Shown here piece by piece: positions 16,263 through 24,589 of a DNA stretch of 64,000 nucleotides (the stretch's first letter is position 1; every line of letters starts with the position of its first letter). Location of the stretch: contig CAWJPA010000002.1 in NCBI GenBank assembly GCA_963844655.1, forward strand, positions 620,001 to 684,000, written 5' to 3'. A program made the translations under genes and the position numbers. Source of the DNA: JASHPR01 sp963844655. Lineage in GTDB: Bacteria > Actinomycetota > Actinomycetes > Streptosporangiales > Streptosporangiaceae. A model generated the notes under the pieces. That model was not told the origin of the DNA and made no database searches. It worked only from the letters and a program-made list of their open reading frames with translations.

Positions 16263-16739
16263 ATGTTCTACCGCAAGTTCGTGATCATGGTGTGCGCCGG
16301 CCTCACCTGGATGGCGTTTGCCGCCGCCCGGCCCGCCCATGCGGCCATCAGGGCCAGCCGGCACCCCATGCGCGTTATCGCCTATGACTACGCCGTCTCC
16401 CAGCGCGGAAAGCAATACTGCTGGGGCGGCTCGGGCCCGTCGTGCTACGACTGCTCCGGGCTCGTCTCTGCCGCCTACCGGCACGTTCATATCTTGATTG
16501 GCCGGACTACGTACGACATGCTGCGCAGCGGCCGCCTGATCCGGATCAGCCGGTCCCAGGCCCGGCGCGGGGACCTGGCTTTCTACGGCAGTAGCCATGT
16601 GGAGCTTTACGACCATGCCAGCGTCACGTTCGGGGCGCATACCAGCGGCACCCGGATCGGCTGGCTGAGATTCGGTTCCTATTGGCAGCCGACCGCCTAC
16701 TACCGAGTCAGAGGCGCCGCCAAAGCCCGGCGGCGATAA
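16263..16739 (+). CDS. Secreted NlpC/P60 cell-wall peptidase
   Basis: About 158 aa. A signal peptide (basic FYRKF, hydrophobic VIMVCAGLTWMAFAAA, cleavage after ARPAHA) precedes one NlpC/P60 domain. The catalytic Cys is in CYDCSGLVSAAYR and the His in GSSHVELYD. QYCWGGSGPSCYDCSG is the family hallmark. It should hydrolyse gamma-D-glutamyl-diaminopimelate bonds in peptidoglycan outside the membrane. No separate wall-binding domain is present. ATG 16263 follows GGGGAGG very closely; ATG 16242 is the alternative but would put acidic residues before the signal peptide. Confidence 0.9.
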   Translation: MFYRKFVIMVCAGLTWMAFAAARPAHAAIRASRHPMRVIAYDYAVSQRGKQYCWGGSGPSCYDCSGLVSAAYRHVHILIGRTTYDMLRSGRLIRISRSQARRGDLAFYGSSHVELYDHASVTFGAHTSGTRIGWLRFGSYWQPTAYYRVRGAAKARRR

Positions 16740-16747
16740 CTACTCGC

Positions 16748-16764
16748 CGTAACGGAATGTTACG
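16748..16764. promoter_or_regulatory. Candidate operator upstream of modABC
   Basis: Perfect inverted repeat CGTAAC-N5-GTTACG, 48 bp before modA in the only gap ahead of the operon. It resembles the general TAAC/GTTA style of ModE-type molybdate operators, though not the exact enteric site. A regulator gene is not in the window. Confidence 0.45.
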
Positions 16765-16812
16765 CACAGCAACCGCCGAGGTAGGCAAACTGAGACTATC
16801 GGGGGGTTAGGC

Positions 16813-17682
16813 ATGGGGATACATAATCACGGGACCGGGCAGCCGCATGGGGCCCTGCAGTCGGGGCGGCGCCGGAGGGCAGGAAGGCTCGCCGCCGGCC
16901 TCGGCGCTGTGACGCTGCTGGCGGCGGCGTGCGGATCGTCCGGCAGCACGGCCAGTTCTGTGAGTTCGGTGGGCTCGGTCGGCGGAAGCGACAACATCAA
17001 GGGCACCGTGGTGGTGTTCGCGGCCGCCTCGCTGAATGGCGCCTTTGACAAGCTGGGCAGCAAGTTCGAGAAGGCTCACCCTGGCGTCACCGTGAAGTTC
17101 AACTACGCGGGGAGCTCGTCTCTCGCGACGCAGCTCAAGCAGGGCGCACCCGCCGACCTGTTCGCGTCCGCCAACACCCAGAACATGAACCTGGTGACCG
17201 ACGACAGCCTGGCTAAGGGCCAGCCGAAGATCTTCGCGCGCAACAAGCTCGAGATCATGGTCGCGCCGGGCAATCCCCAGCACATCAAGTCGGTCTCTGA
17301 CCTCGCCAATAAGTCGGTCAAGGTGGCGGTGTGCGCACCGGCCGTACCCTGCGGGTCGTACTCCGAGCAGATCTTCAAGAAGGCCGGCGTTACCGTCCAC
17401 CCGGTCAGCGAGGAGACCAGCGTCAGCGGAGTGGTGACCAAGGTGTCGCTGGGTGAGGCGGACGCGGGTGTCGTCTACGTGACCGATGTCAAGGAAGCCG
17501 GAAGCAAGGTCTCCGGGGTGACCATCCCCGCGGACCAGAACGTGGTCGCCGATTACCCGATCGTGGAGCTCAAGGACGCGCCGAATGCGAGCGCAGCGTC
17601 CGCGTTCATGAACTACGTGCTGAGCCAGGCCGGCCGCAACGTGCTCACCAGCTACGGGTTCATGCTGCCGTCTGGATCGTAG
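16813..17682 (+). CDS. modA: Molybdate ABC transporter substrate-binding lipoprotein
   Basis: 289 aa. A twin-basic N-terminus (SGRRRRAGR) and hydrophobic stretch end in a lipobox-like LLAAAC (C40), so it is probably a membrane-anchored lipoprotein. The ModA fold is shown by GTVVVFAAASLNGAFDKLGSKFEKAHPGVTVKFNYAGSS, LKQGAPADLFASAN, and DAGVVYVTDVKEA. These include the Ser and Asp positions that bind molybdate or tungstate. First gene of modABC; modB starts three bases after its stop. A GGGGGG run lies about 10 bases before the ATG. Confidence 0.95.
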   Translation: MGIHNHGTGQPHGALQSGRRRRAGRLAAGLGAVTLLAAACGSSGSTASSVSSVGSVGGSDNIKGTVVVFAAASLNGAFDKLGSKFEKAHPGVTVKFNYAGSSSLATQLKQGAPADLFASANTQNMNLVTDDSLAKGQPKIFARNKLEIMVAPGNPQHIKSVSDLANKSVKVAVCAPAVPCGSYSEQIFKKAGVTVHPVSEETSVSGVVTKVSLGEADAGVVYVTDVKEAGSKVSGVTIPADQNVVADYPIVELKDAPNASAASAFMNYVLSQAGRNVLTSYGFMLPSGS

Positions 17683-17684
17683 GG

Positions 17685-18476
17685 GTGGGGCGCTCAAGGC
17701 AGACGTTCAACCCGGCGGTGGCCGGCCTGGCCCTGCTGACCGTGCTGTTCTTTCTGCTGCCGCTCTCGGGACTGGTGTTCCGTGCCCCGTGGGGCAGCAT
17801 GACGAACGTGATCACGAGCAGCACGTCGCTGGACGCGCTGCGCCTGTCCCTGATCGCCTCGCTCGCCACCACCGTGCTGGCGCTGCTGTTCGGGTTCCCG
17901 CTGGCCTGGCTGCTGGCCCGCGGGCGGTTCCGCGGCAAGGCGCTGCTGCGCGGGCTGACCACCCTGCCGATGGTGCTGCCGCCGGTCGTCGGGGGCATCG
18001 CCCTGCTGCTCGCCTACGGCCGCAGGGGCATGGTCGGTGAACCGCTGAACTCGGCCCTGGGCATCTCACTGCCGTTCACCCTGCCCGGCGTGATCGTGGC
18101 CGAGGCCTTCGTGGCCATGCCGTTCTTCGTGATCACGCTCGAGTCCGGGCTGCGCTCCATGAACACCCGCCTCGAGGACGCGGCCCGGAGCCTCGGCGCG
18201 GGCCGCCTGACCGTCTTCCGGCGCGTGACGCTGCCGCTGATCTTCCCCTCGCTGGTGGCCGGGGGGGTCCTGACCTGGTCCCGGGCGCTCGGCGAGTTCG
18301 GCGCGACGATCACGTTCGCCGGCAATCTGCCCGGCGTGACCCAGACCGCTCCGCTGGCGATCTACGTCAGCCAGAGCTCGGATCAGCTCGACGAGGCGAT
18401 CGCGCTGAGCCTGGTCCTGGTGGTGGTCAGCCTCGTGGTCATGATCGGGACGCGCGACCGGTCGCGCGCGAGCTGA
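17685..18476 (+). CDS. modB: Molybdate ABC transporter permease
   Basis: 263 aa, about six membrane helices. The EAA-type ATPase-contact loop is visible in LEDAARSLGAGRLTVFRRVTLPLIFPSLVAGG, and WSRALGEFGATITFAGN is typical of ModB. It forms the membrane channel of the molybdate importer with ModC. The GTG start at 17685 is close to the modA stop, so translation is coupled. No oddities. Confidence 0.95.
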   Translation: MGRSRQTFNPAVAGLALLTVLFFLLPLSGLVFRAPWGSMTNVITSSTSLDALRLSLIASLATTVLALLFGFPLAWLLARGRFRGKALLRGLTTLPMVLPPVVGGIALLLAYGRRGMVGEPLNSALGISLPFTLPGVIVAEAFVAMPFFVITLESGLRSMNTRLEDAARSLGAGRLTVFRRVTLPLIFPSLVAGGVLTWSRALGEFGATITFAGNLPGVTQTAPLAIYVSQSSDQLDEAIALSLVLVVVSLVVMIGTRDRSRAS

Positions 18477-18483
18477 CCGCGCC

Positions 18484-19533
18484 ATGCTCGACGCGGACAT
18501 CAGCGTCCGGCTGAGCCGGCTCAGCCTGGACGCGGAACTCTCGGTGGGGGCGGGCGAGGTCGTGGCGCTGCTGGGCCCCAATGGCGCGGGAAAGTCGACC
18601 GTCCTGCGCTCACTGGCCGGGCTGCAGCAACTGGCCGGCGGGCGCATCGTGCTGGACGGCACGATCATGGAGGAACCGGCCCGCCGCACCCGGGTGGCGC
18701 CGGAAAAGCGCCCGGTGGCCTTGATGTTCCAGGACTACCTGCTGTTCCCGCACCTATCCGCGCTGGAGAACGTCGCGTTCGGCCTGCGCGCCCGCGGGGT
18801 CGACCGAAAGGACGCCCGGGCCAAGGCGGCCGCCGCGCTCGAGCGGCTGGGCCTGGAGAAGGTGACGTCGGCCCGGCCCGGCTCCATGTCCGGCGGCCAG
18901 CAGCAGCGCGTGGCCATGGCCCGCGCCCTGGTCACCGACCCCCGGCTGCTGCTGCTGGACGAGCCGCTGGCCGCGCTCGACGTTTCGATCAAGACCGACG
19001 TGCGTCGCCACCTGCGCGCGGTCCTGCGCTCGTCCCACGCGGCGAACGTGCTGGTCACCCATGACCTGCTGGATGCGGTTGGGCTGGCCGACCGGATCGT
19101 CGTGATCGAGGACGGCGGGATCGTGCAGTCGGGCCCGCCCGCGGAGGTGACCGCGCGCCCGAGGTCCGGCTACGTGGCCGACCTGGTGGGGGCCAACCTG
19201 CTGCGCGGAACCGGCTTCGGCGCCTCGGTCGACCTGGACGGCGGCGGCCATCTGGCCATCGGCAGCGACATATCCGGGCCGGTGCTCGCCGTCATCGCCC
19301 CGAGCGCGGTGTCGGTGCACAGGCACCGGCCGCAGAAGTGGGCGGCCAACGTCTGGCGCGGCCGGGTGGGCGCCGTTGACCTGCTGGGCGACCGGGTCCG
19401 GGTTCGGGTGGACGGAACGCCGGTGATCACCGCCGAGGTGCCGCCCAGCGCGGTCGACGAGCTGAAGCTCGATGAGGGGGGCGAGATCTGGGCCAGCGTC
19501 GACGCCTCGGCGGTGACCGTCTACCCGCCGTGA
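18484..19533 (+). CDS. modC: Molybdate ABC transporter ATP-binding protein
   Basis: 349 aa. Walker A GPNGAGKST, Q loop in MFQDYLLFPHL, signature SGGQQQR, Walker B LLLLDEPLAALD and the switch His in VTHD are all present. A C-terminal TOBE (molybdate-binding) region starts near residue 285, where the protein can sense intracellular molybdate. It powers ModB. It begins seven bases after the modB stop. Length and domain order are normal for ModC. Confidence 0.95.
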   Translation: MLDADISVRLSRLSLDAELSVGAGEVVALLGPNGAGKSTVLRSLAGLQQLAGGRIVLDGTIMEEPARRTRVAPEKRPVALMFQDYLLFPHLSALENVAFGLRARGVDRKDARAKAAAALERLGLEKVTSARPGSMSGGQQQRVAMARALVTDPRLLLLDEPLAALDVSIKTDVRRHLRAVLRSSHAANVLVTHDLLDAVGLADRIVVIEDGGIVQSGPPAEVTARPRSGYVADLVGANLLRGTGFGASVDLDGGGHLAIGSDISGPVLAVIAPSAVSVHRHRPQKWAANVWRGRVGAVDLLGDRVRVRVDGTPVITAEVPPSAVDELKLDEGGEIWASVDASAVTVYPP

Positions 19534-19597
19534 CGGAGGGTAAAGAACTGAAGCAGGCCCTAGTGGGCGATCGAGACACATTGGGGGGCATACAAAT

Positions 19598-19804
19598 ATG
19601 GAGCTAAGCGCACGAAACCAGCTCATGGGCACCGTGAAGACGGTCAAGTCCGGGGCCGTCATGGCCGAGATCACGGTGAACGTGGACGCCGGCCCGGTCA
19701 CCGCGGCGATCACCGACTCGTCCCGCGAGCGCCTGGACCTGAAGGAAGGGGATCAGGTCGCGGTCGTCATCAAGGCGACCGAGGTGATGATCGCCGCCCA
19801 GTAG
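19598..19804 (+). CDS. mop: Molbindin (single TOBE domain, Mop-like)
   Basis: 68 aa, one mono-Mop domain. MELSARNQLMGTVKTVKSGAVMAEITVNV and the ending LKEGDQVAVVIKATEVMIA match the Mop/molbindin consensus closely. Such proteins oligomerise and store or buffer molybdate in the cytoplasm. It lies 64 bp downstream of modC with a TTGGGGGG ribosome site, presumably as the fourth gene of the operon, and is followed by a strong hairpin. Confidence 0.93.
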   Translation: MELSARNQLMGTVKTVKSGAVMAEITVNVDAGPVTAAITDSSRERLDLKEGDQVAVVIKATEVMIAAQ

Positions 19805-19823
19805 CTCTCCGCAGGGCCAGGCA

Positions 19824-19869
19824 GCCGTGGCAGGCGCCCCCGGCACCGCCGGAAACCGTCTGCCACGGC
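19824..19869 (+). terminator. Strong nested hairpin after mop
   Basis: Perfect 10-bp outer stem GCCGTGGCAG/CTGCCACGGC encloses an inner CCGGC/GCCGG hairpin, 20 bases after the mop stop. It most likely ends the mod transcript. No U tract is present. Confidence 0.55.
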
Positions 19870-19903
19870 GAGCTGCCCCAAATGACCGATTGGCCTGCCG
19901 GGT

Positions 19904-20042
19904 CAGCGTGCTGTCCCTTACGCGGGCCCTGCCCCACATGCCCCACCGACCCATTCGCCCAGCATGCTGCCCCTTGTGCGGGCCCCGCCCCAAATTCCCC
20001 GGCGACCCATACGCCCAGCATGCTGCCCCCTTGTGCGGGCCT
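19904..20042. repeat. 56-bp tandem repeat, about 2.5 copies
   Basis: Units at 19904-19959 and 19960-20015 are about 82 percent identical, followed by a partial third at 20016-20042 with a one-base insertion. The second and third units begin with the perfect palindrome CAGCATGCTG. Intergenic minisatellite of unknown role. Confidence 0.85.
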
Positions 20043-20165
20043 GGAGTCTGTAGTCTCATTGGGACTACAGGGCTAAAGGCAGCGACTCCTGGCTGGGCCG
20101 CGCCCTGACCGCTTCCTGGCCGCATGGACGCGGCCAAGCCCCCGCAGTCAAGGAGATGAGGATTC

Positions 20166-21656
20166 ATGACCGTAACCCTGGATCGCCGCGTCGAGGAGTT
20201 CATCGGCGCACCGCGTCAGCTGTTCATCAACGGGCAGTGGGCCGATGCGGCCTCGGGCAAGACGTTCGCGACCCCCAACCCGGCGACCGGAGAGACGCTC
20301 GCCCGGATTGCCGAGGGCGATGCCGAGGACGTCAACCGGGCCGTTCGCGCCGCGCGCAAGGCGTTCGAGGACGGTCCCTGGAGCCGGATGACCCCGTCCG
20401 AGCGCGGCCGCATCATCTGGAAGATCGGCGACCTGATCCTCGAGCACACCGACGAGCTCGCCCAGCTCGAGTCCCTGGACAACGGGAAGCCGTTCGCCGT
20501 GGCCCAGGCCGCTGACGTGCCGCTGGCCGCCGACCTGTTCCACTACATGGCCGGCTGGGCCACCAAGATCGAGGGCCAGACGATCAACATCTCCGTGCCC
20601 TACATGCCCGGCGCGAACTTCCACTCCTACACCCTGCGCGAGCCCATCGGCGTCGTCGGGCAGATCATCCCGTGGAACTTCCCGCTGCTGATGGCGGCGT
20701 GGAAGCTAGGGCCGGCGCTGGCCACGGGCTGCACCGTCGTACTCAAGCCGGCCGAGCAGACCCCGCTGACCGCGCTCCGGCTCGCCGAGCTCATCGCCGA
20801 GGCTGGGGTTCCCGACGGCGTGGTGAACGTGGTGCCCGGGTTCGGCGAGACCGCTGGCGCTGCCCTGGCCATGCACGACGATGTCGACAAGGTGGCCTTC
20901 ACCGGGTCCACCGAGGTCGGCAAGCTGATCGTCGCGGCCGCGGGGGCCAGCAACCTCAAGAAGCTCACCCTGGAGCTCGGGGGCAAGAGCCCCAACATCG
21001 TCTTTGATGACGCCGAGGACGGCGCGGTCGAGGGCGCGGCGAACGCGATCTTCTTCAACCACGGCCAGTGCTGCGTCGCCGGGTCGCGGCTGTTCGTGCA
21101 GGAGGGCCGGTTCGACGAGGTTGTGGACGGCGTGGCGGAGATCGCCAAGTCGATCAAGATGGGTGCCGGGATGGAGTCGGGCACGCAGATGGGGCCGCTG
21201 GTCTCCGAGGAGCAGTTCCAGCGGGTCAGCGGGTTCCTCGAGGCCGGCCGGGCCGAGGGCGCCACTGCGCTCACGGGCGGCGGCCGGTTCGGTGATCGCG
21301 GCTACTTCATCGAGCCCACCGTGCTGACCAACACCCGTCCGGACATGACGGTGGTCCGCGAGGAGATCTTCGGGCCGGTCGTGGTCGCGGCCCCGTTCAG
21401 CAGCCTGGACGAGATCGCGGCCGAGGCCAACGACACCGACTACGGCCTCGGGGCCGGCATCTGGACCAGGGACATCTCCAAGGCCCACGCGCTGGCCAAG
21501 AAGCTCCGGGCCGGCACCGTCTGGATCAACTGCTACAACGTCTTCGACGCGTCGCTGCCGTTCGGCGGCTACAAGCAGTCCGGCTGGGGCCGCGAGATGG
21601 GCGCCGAGGTGCTGAACAACTACACCGAGGTCAAGGCGGTCACCGCCCAGCTCTGA
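20166..21656 (+). CDS. NAD(P)+-dependent aldehyde dehydrogenase
   Basis: 496 aa, full-length class 1/2-like ALDH. NAD-binding GYCTVVLKPAEQ-type segment (GCTVVLKPAEQTPLTAL), the catalytic base in LELGGKSPN and the nucleophile in NHGQCCVAGSR are intact, and the C-terminus carries LPFGGYKQSGWGREMG. It oxidises an aldehyde to the acid; sequence resembles phenylacetaldehyde, betaine-aldehyde and retinal-type enzymes, so specificity is open. An arylacetaldehyde substrate would fit the phenylacetate-CoA-ligase-like gene downstream, but the strong terminator after this gene means it is a separate transcript. Confidence 0.93.
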   Translation: MTVTLDRRVEEFIGAPRQLFINGQWADAASGKTFATPNPATGETLARIAEGDAEDVNRAVRAARKAFEDGPWSRMTPSERGRIIWKIGDLILEHTDELAQLESLDNGKPFAVAQAADVPLAADLFHYMAGWATKIEGQTINISVPYMPGANFHSYTLREPIGVVGQIIPWNFPLLMAAWKLGPALATGCTVVLKPAEQTPLTALRLAELIAEAGVPDGVVNVVPGFGETAGAALAMHDDVDKVAFTGSTEVGKLIVAAAGASNLKKLTLELGGKSPNIVFDDAEDGAVEGAANAIFFNHGQCCVAGSRLFVQEGRFDEVVDGVAEIAKSIKMGAGMESGTQMGPLVSEEQFQRVSGFLEAGRAEGATALTGGGRFGDRGYFIEPTVLTNTRPDMTVVREEIFGPVVVAAPFSSLDEIAAEANDTDYGLGAGIWTRDISKAHALAKKLRAGTVWINCYNVFDASLPFGGYKQSGWGREMGAEVLNNYTEVKAVTAQL

Positions 21657-21666
21657 GCAGGGCACT

Positions 21667-21701
21667 GGCGGGTGGGACCGGCGCGGCCGGTTCCACCCGC
21701 C
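21667..21701 (+). terminator. Intrinsic terminator of the aldehyde dehydrogenase
   Basis: 16-bp stem with one G-U pair and a GCG loop. The left arm runs 21667-21682 and the right arm 21686-21701, followed by TTGCTGT. It is ten bases after the stop codon and is the strongest terminator in the window. Confidence 0.85.
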
Positions 21702-21756
21702 TTGCTGTGCGCACCCGGTGCTTCCTGTGCAGGCCAGCGGCGGCGATGATGATGGG

Positions 21757-23226
21757 ATGACCACGGCTCAGATCCCGGCCGGCGCGTTCGAGCGGGCTGG
21801 GCTGTCCGCCGCCGCGGTGACGGAGTGGGAGGCATCGGCCCCGGGGCCGGAGCTGTCGTTCCTGGCCGCCGCCGATGCCGTGGGCGTCTTCCTGACCCGC
21901 GGGCGCGAGCTGACCCAGCGGCTGCCCGGCCCAGCGCGCGGCACGGCCGACGAGCGGGCCGCCCGGGCGGCGATCGCCGGGACCATGAACCTGGTCAGGG
22001 AGAGCTTCCTGCGCTCCCACGCCGAGGACCTCTACGACACGCTGACCGACCGCTGTACCAGGCCGCTGCGGCTCGAGGAGCTGCTGCCCGCGGCCGCGGC
22101 GGCGGTCCCCGGCCTGGTGCCGGCCTCGGCTCAGCTGGACGCCGAGCGCACCCGCATGCTGACCGAGAAGGAAGGCATCGAGCTCGCCCAGGGCCTGCTG
22201 GTGGGGTACGTGCTGGCCGTGCCCAGGACCGGCCGGCACCTGATCAGCGCCATGCTGCGCCCGGTCCCTGAGGCATTCGAGCGGCTGGGCGAACTGCAGG
22301 CCCGCGGTGCGGTGGACCTCGGGCCGGTGCGGGTCACCCGCCGCGGCCGGGCCGGCATCCTCGAGCTAGTCAACCCCAGGCACCTGAACGCCGAGGACGA
22401 CGTGACGCTCGCCCCGACCGAGTGCGCGGTCGACATGATCCTGCTCGACCCGGCCATCGAGGTCGGGGTGATCCGCGGGGCCGCGGTCGATCACCCGCGC
22501 TATCCGCGCACCCGGGTGTTCGGTTCTGGACTCAACCTCACCCGCCTCTACCACGGTCGCATCGACTTCCTCTTCTACCTCCTGCGCGACCTCGGCTACG
22601 TGCACAAGATCTACCGCGGCATCACCGGGGCGGAAGGGGGCGCCGCGGGACGCGGCGGGGCGGATGCGGGCAGGCCGGGCGGGGCAGGCCGGGGCGCGGG
22701 CGGGCCGGACGGGTCGCCACTGGCCGAGCCGACCACAGAGAAGCTGTGGATCGCCGCGGTGGAGCGCCTTGCGGTCGGCGGCGCCTGCCAGCTGCTGCAC
22801 GTGGTCGACCACGTGATCGCCACCCGCGGTTCGCGCCTGTTCCTGCCCGCCCGCAAGGAGGGGATCATCCCGGGCGCGTCCAACCTGCGCCTGCCCCGGT
22901 TCGTCGGTGACCGCGCCGCCCGGCAGGCGATCCTCTCCGGCCGGGAATGGATCGCGGGCCAGCCGGACGCGGCGCTGCTCTGCGACGAGGTGGTGGAACC
23001 CGGCGAGATGGACCGGGCGCTCGAGGCCAGGATCGACGCGCTCACCAACTCGGGACTGGTGAACGCGACCGCCAACCGCGCCGCGATTCGGGCGGGCCAG
23101 GAGCCGCTGGACCTGTTCCGCGAGTACATGGCTCTGTTCTCGGTGGAGCAGGCACGCTGCCACTTGAGCCCGGCCCTCGTCCGCAACCTGGAGGTGCACT
23201 GGAATGCACGCGGGCGCAGCATCTGA
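21757..23226 (+). CDS. DpgC-like crotonase-fold enzyme (arylacetyl-CoA dioxygenase family)
   Basis: 489 aa. An N-terminal helical domain (about 1-190; RESFLRSHAEDLYDTLTD, EKEGIELAQGLLVGYVL) is followed by a crotonase core (about 190-480). Both are as in DpgC, which oxidises 3,5-dihydroxyphenylacetyl-CoA to the glyoxylate with O2 and no cofactor. Matching blocks are NPRHLNAEDD, HPRYPRTRVFGSGLNL, the oxyanion-hole turn GGACQLL (341-347; GGGMQLL in DpgC as I recall) and EGIIPGASNLRLPRF. Residues about 291-323 are a Gly-rich insertion. No DpgA/B/D is present. The 3' end overlaps the ligase gene. ATG 21757 is used. It could instead be a hydratase or thioesterase. Confidence 0.8.
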   Translation: MTTAQIPAGAFERAGLSAAAVTEWEASAPGPELSFLAAADAVGVFLTRGRELTQRLPGPARGTADERAARAAIAGTMNLVRESFLRSHAEDLYDTLTDRCTRPLRLEELLPAAAAAVPGLVPASAQLDAERTRMLTEKEGIELAQGLLVGYVLAVPRTGRHLISAMLRPVPEAFERLGELQARGAVDLGPVRVTRRGRAGILELVNPRHLNAEDDVTLAPTECAVDMILLDPAIEVGVIRGAAVDHPRYPRTRVFGSGLNLTRLYHGRIDFLFYLLRDLGYVHKIYRGITGAEGGAAGRGGADAGRPGGAGRGAGGPDGSPLAEPTTEKLWIAAVERLAVGGACQLLHVVDHVIATRGSRLFLPARKEGIIPGASNLRLPRFVGDRAARQAILSGREWIAGQPDAALLCDEVVEPGEMDRALEARIDALTNSGLVNATANRAAIRAGQEPLDLFREYMALFSVEQARCHLSPALVRNLEVHWNARGRSI

Positions 23227-24529
23227 CCCGCGGATCTGGGACCAGGCCGAGACATTACCGCCGGAGCAGCTCAGGACGCTGCAGCTGGGCCGGCTGCGCG
23301 CGACCGTCAAGCGGATCCTGGACGGGCAGCCGTTCGGTGCGCAGCGGCTGGCCGCCGCGGGCCTGGGGGCGCCCGAGGCCATCGGCTCGGTCGACGACCT
23401 GGCCCGCCTGCCGTTCACCAGCAAGGCCGACCTGCGCGCGCATTACCCGTTCGGCCTGCTGGCCGTGGGCCGCGAGCAGATCGTGCGGGTGCACGCCTCG
23501 AGCGGCACGCACGGCCAGCCGACCGTGATCGGGTACACCCGCGCCGACCTGGAGAACTGGACCGAGCTGATGGCGCGGTGCATGACCATGGCGGGCGTCA
23601 CGCCGGGGATGACCGTTCACAACGCCAACGGCTACGGCCTGTTCAGCGGCGGGCTCGGCTTCCACCAGGGCGGCGAGCGGATCGGGGCCACCGTGGTTCC
23701 GGTCTCCGGCGGGTTCACCGCCCGGCAGCTGCTGCTGCTGCACGACCTCGGGGCGCAGGTCCTGGTGTCCACGCCGTCCTACGCACTCGCCATCGCCCAG
23801 GCGATCGCCGAGACCGGGACGACCGGCCTGCGCCTGGAGCTGGGGCTGTTCGGCGGCGAGCCGTGGACCGAGGCCATGCGGGACCAGATCGAGCAGGCGC
23901 TCGGCCTCACGGCGGTCAACTTCTACGGCCTGTCCGAGATGTGCGGCCCTGGGGTGGCCGCGGAGTGCCAGGCCCGGGCCGGGCTGCACGTCCAGGAGGA
24001 TCACTTCGCGGTCGAGGTGATCGGCCCCGGCGGGCGGCCTGCCGCCCCGGGGACCGAAGGCGAGCTCGTGTTCACCACGCTGACCAAGGAGGCCATGCCG
24101 CTGCTGCGGTACCGGACCGGCGACATCGGGCGCCTGCTCACTGGGGCGTGCGAGTGCGGCCGGACCACGGCCCGGCTGACCGGGCTGCGCGGCCGCCTCG
24201 ACGACATGCTGATCGTGCGCGGGGTCAACATCTACCCGTCACAGGTGGAGCATCTGCTGCTCAGCGACGGCGGCGTGGCACCGCACTACCGCCTGGCGGT
24301 CGAGCGGCCCGGCCCCCTGGACGAGCTGACGGTCGAGTGCGAGCCCGCGGACGGCGCCGCGGATCCCACGCTGCTCCAGGCCCGGCTCGAGCATCTGCTG
24401 CGGGAGAACCTCGGCCTGCGGATCACCGTGACCGTGGCCCGCCCCGGGGAGATCCCGCGCAGCGAGGGCAAGGCGGTGCGGGTGGTGGACCGCCGCCGAC
24501 GGCAGCAGCCAGGGAGCCCCGATCGATGA
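23204..24529 (+). CDS. paaK: Phenylacetate-CoA ligase-like adenylate-forming enzyme
   Basis: 441 aa, typical PaaK length. ATP loop SSGTHGQPTVIGYT, the FYGLSEMCGPGVA block and the C-terminal DDMLIVRGVNIYPSQVE hinge are all present. It activates an aryl-acetic (or related aromatic) acid to its CoA thioester with ATP. It overlaps the DpgC-like gene by 23 bases, so the two are almost certainly used together: the ligase would make the arylacetyl-CoA that the DpgC-like enzyme oxidises. No paaABCDE epoxidase genes are near, so this is not the classic phenylacetate pathway. Confidence 0.93.
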   Translation: MHAGAASDPRIWDQAETLPPEQLRTLQLGRLRATVKRILDGQPFGAQRLAAAGLGAPEAIGSVDDLARLPFTSKADLRAHYPFGLLAVGREQIVRVHASSGTHGQPTVIGYTRADLENWTELMARCMTMAGVTPGMTVHNANGYGLFSGGLGFHQGGERIGATVVPVSGGFTARQLLLLHDLGAQVLVSTPSYALAIAQAIAETGTTGLRLELGLFGGEPWTEAMRDQIEQALGLTAVNFYGLSEMCGPGVAAECQARAGLHVQEDHFAVEVIGPGGRPAAPGTEGELVFTTLTKEAMPLLRYRTGDIGRLLTGACECGRTTARLTGLRGRLDDMLIVRGVNIYPSQVEHLLLSDGGVAPHYRLAVERPGPLDELTVECEPADGAADPTLLQARLEHLLRENLGLRITVTVARPGEIPRSEGKAVRVVDRRRRQQPGSPDR

Positions 24530-24589
24530 CCCGGCGGGCCTGGGCAATACTGGCTGCCACCCGGTGGCCAGCCCAGCTCAGGAGGCGAC

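Larger units (their letters stand above)
19805..20165. other. 361-bp non-coding gap with terminator and repeats
   Basis: Holds the mop terminator-like hairpin, the 56-bp tandem repeat and a perfect 8-bp hairpin CTGTAGTC/GACTACAG at 20048-20070. The AAGGAG ribosome site (20150-20155) of the aldehyde dehydrogenase closes the region. Confidence 0.7.

Noticed and set aside
19904..20042. CRISPR array
   Set aside because: Units are contiguous 56-bp tandem repeats without unique spacers and no cas gene is present.
20048..20070. Hairpin CTGTAGTC/GACTACAG as a terminator
   Set aside because: No U tract and no gene ends directly before it; mop already has a stronger hairpin, so the role is left open.
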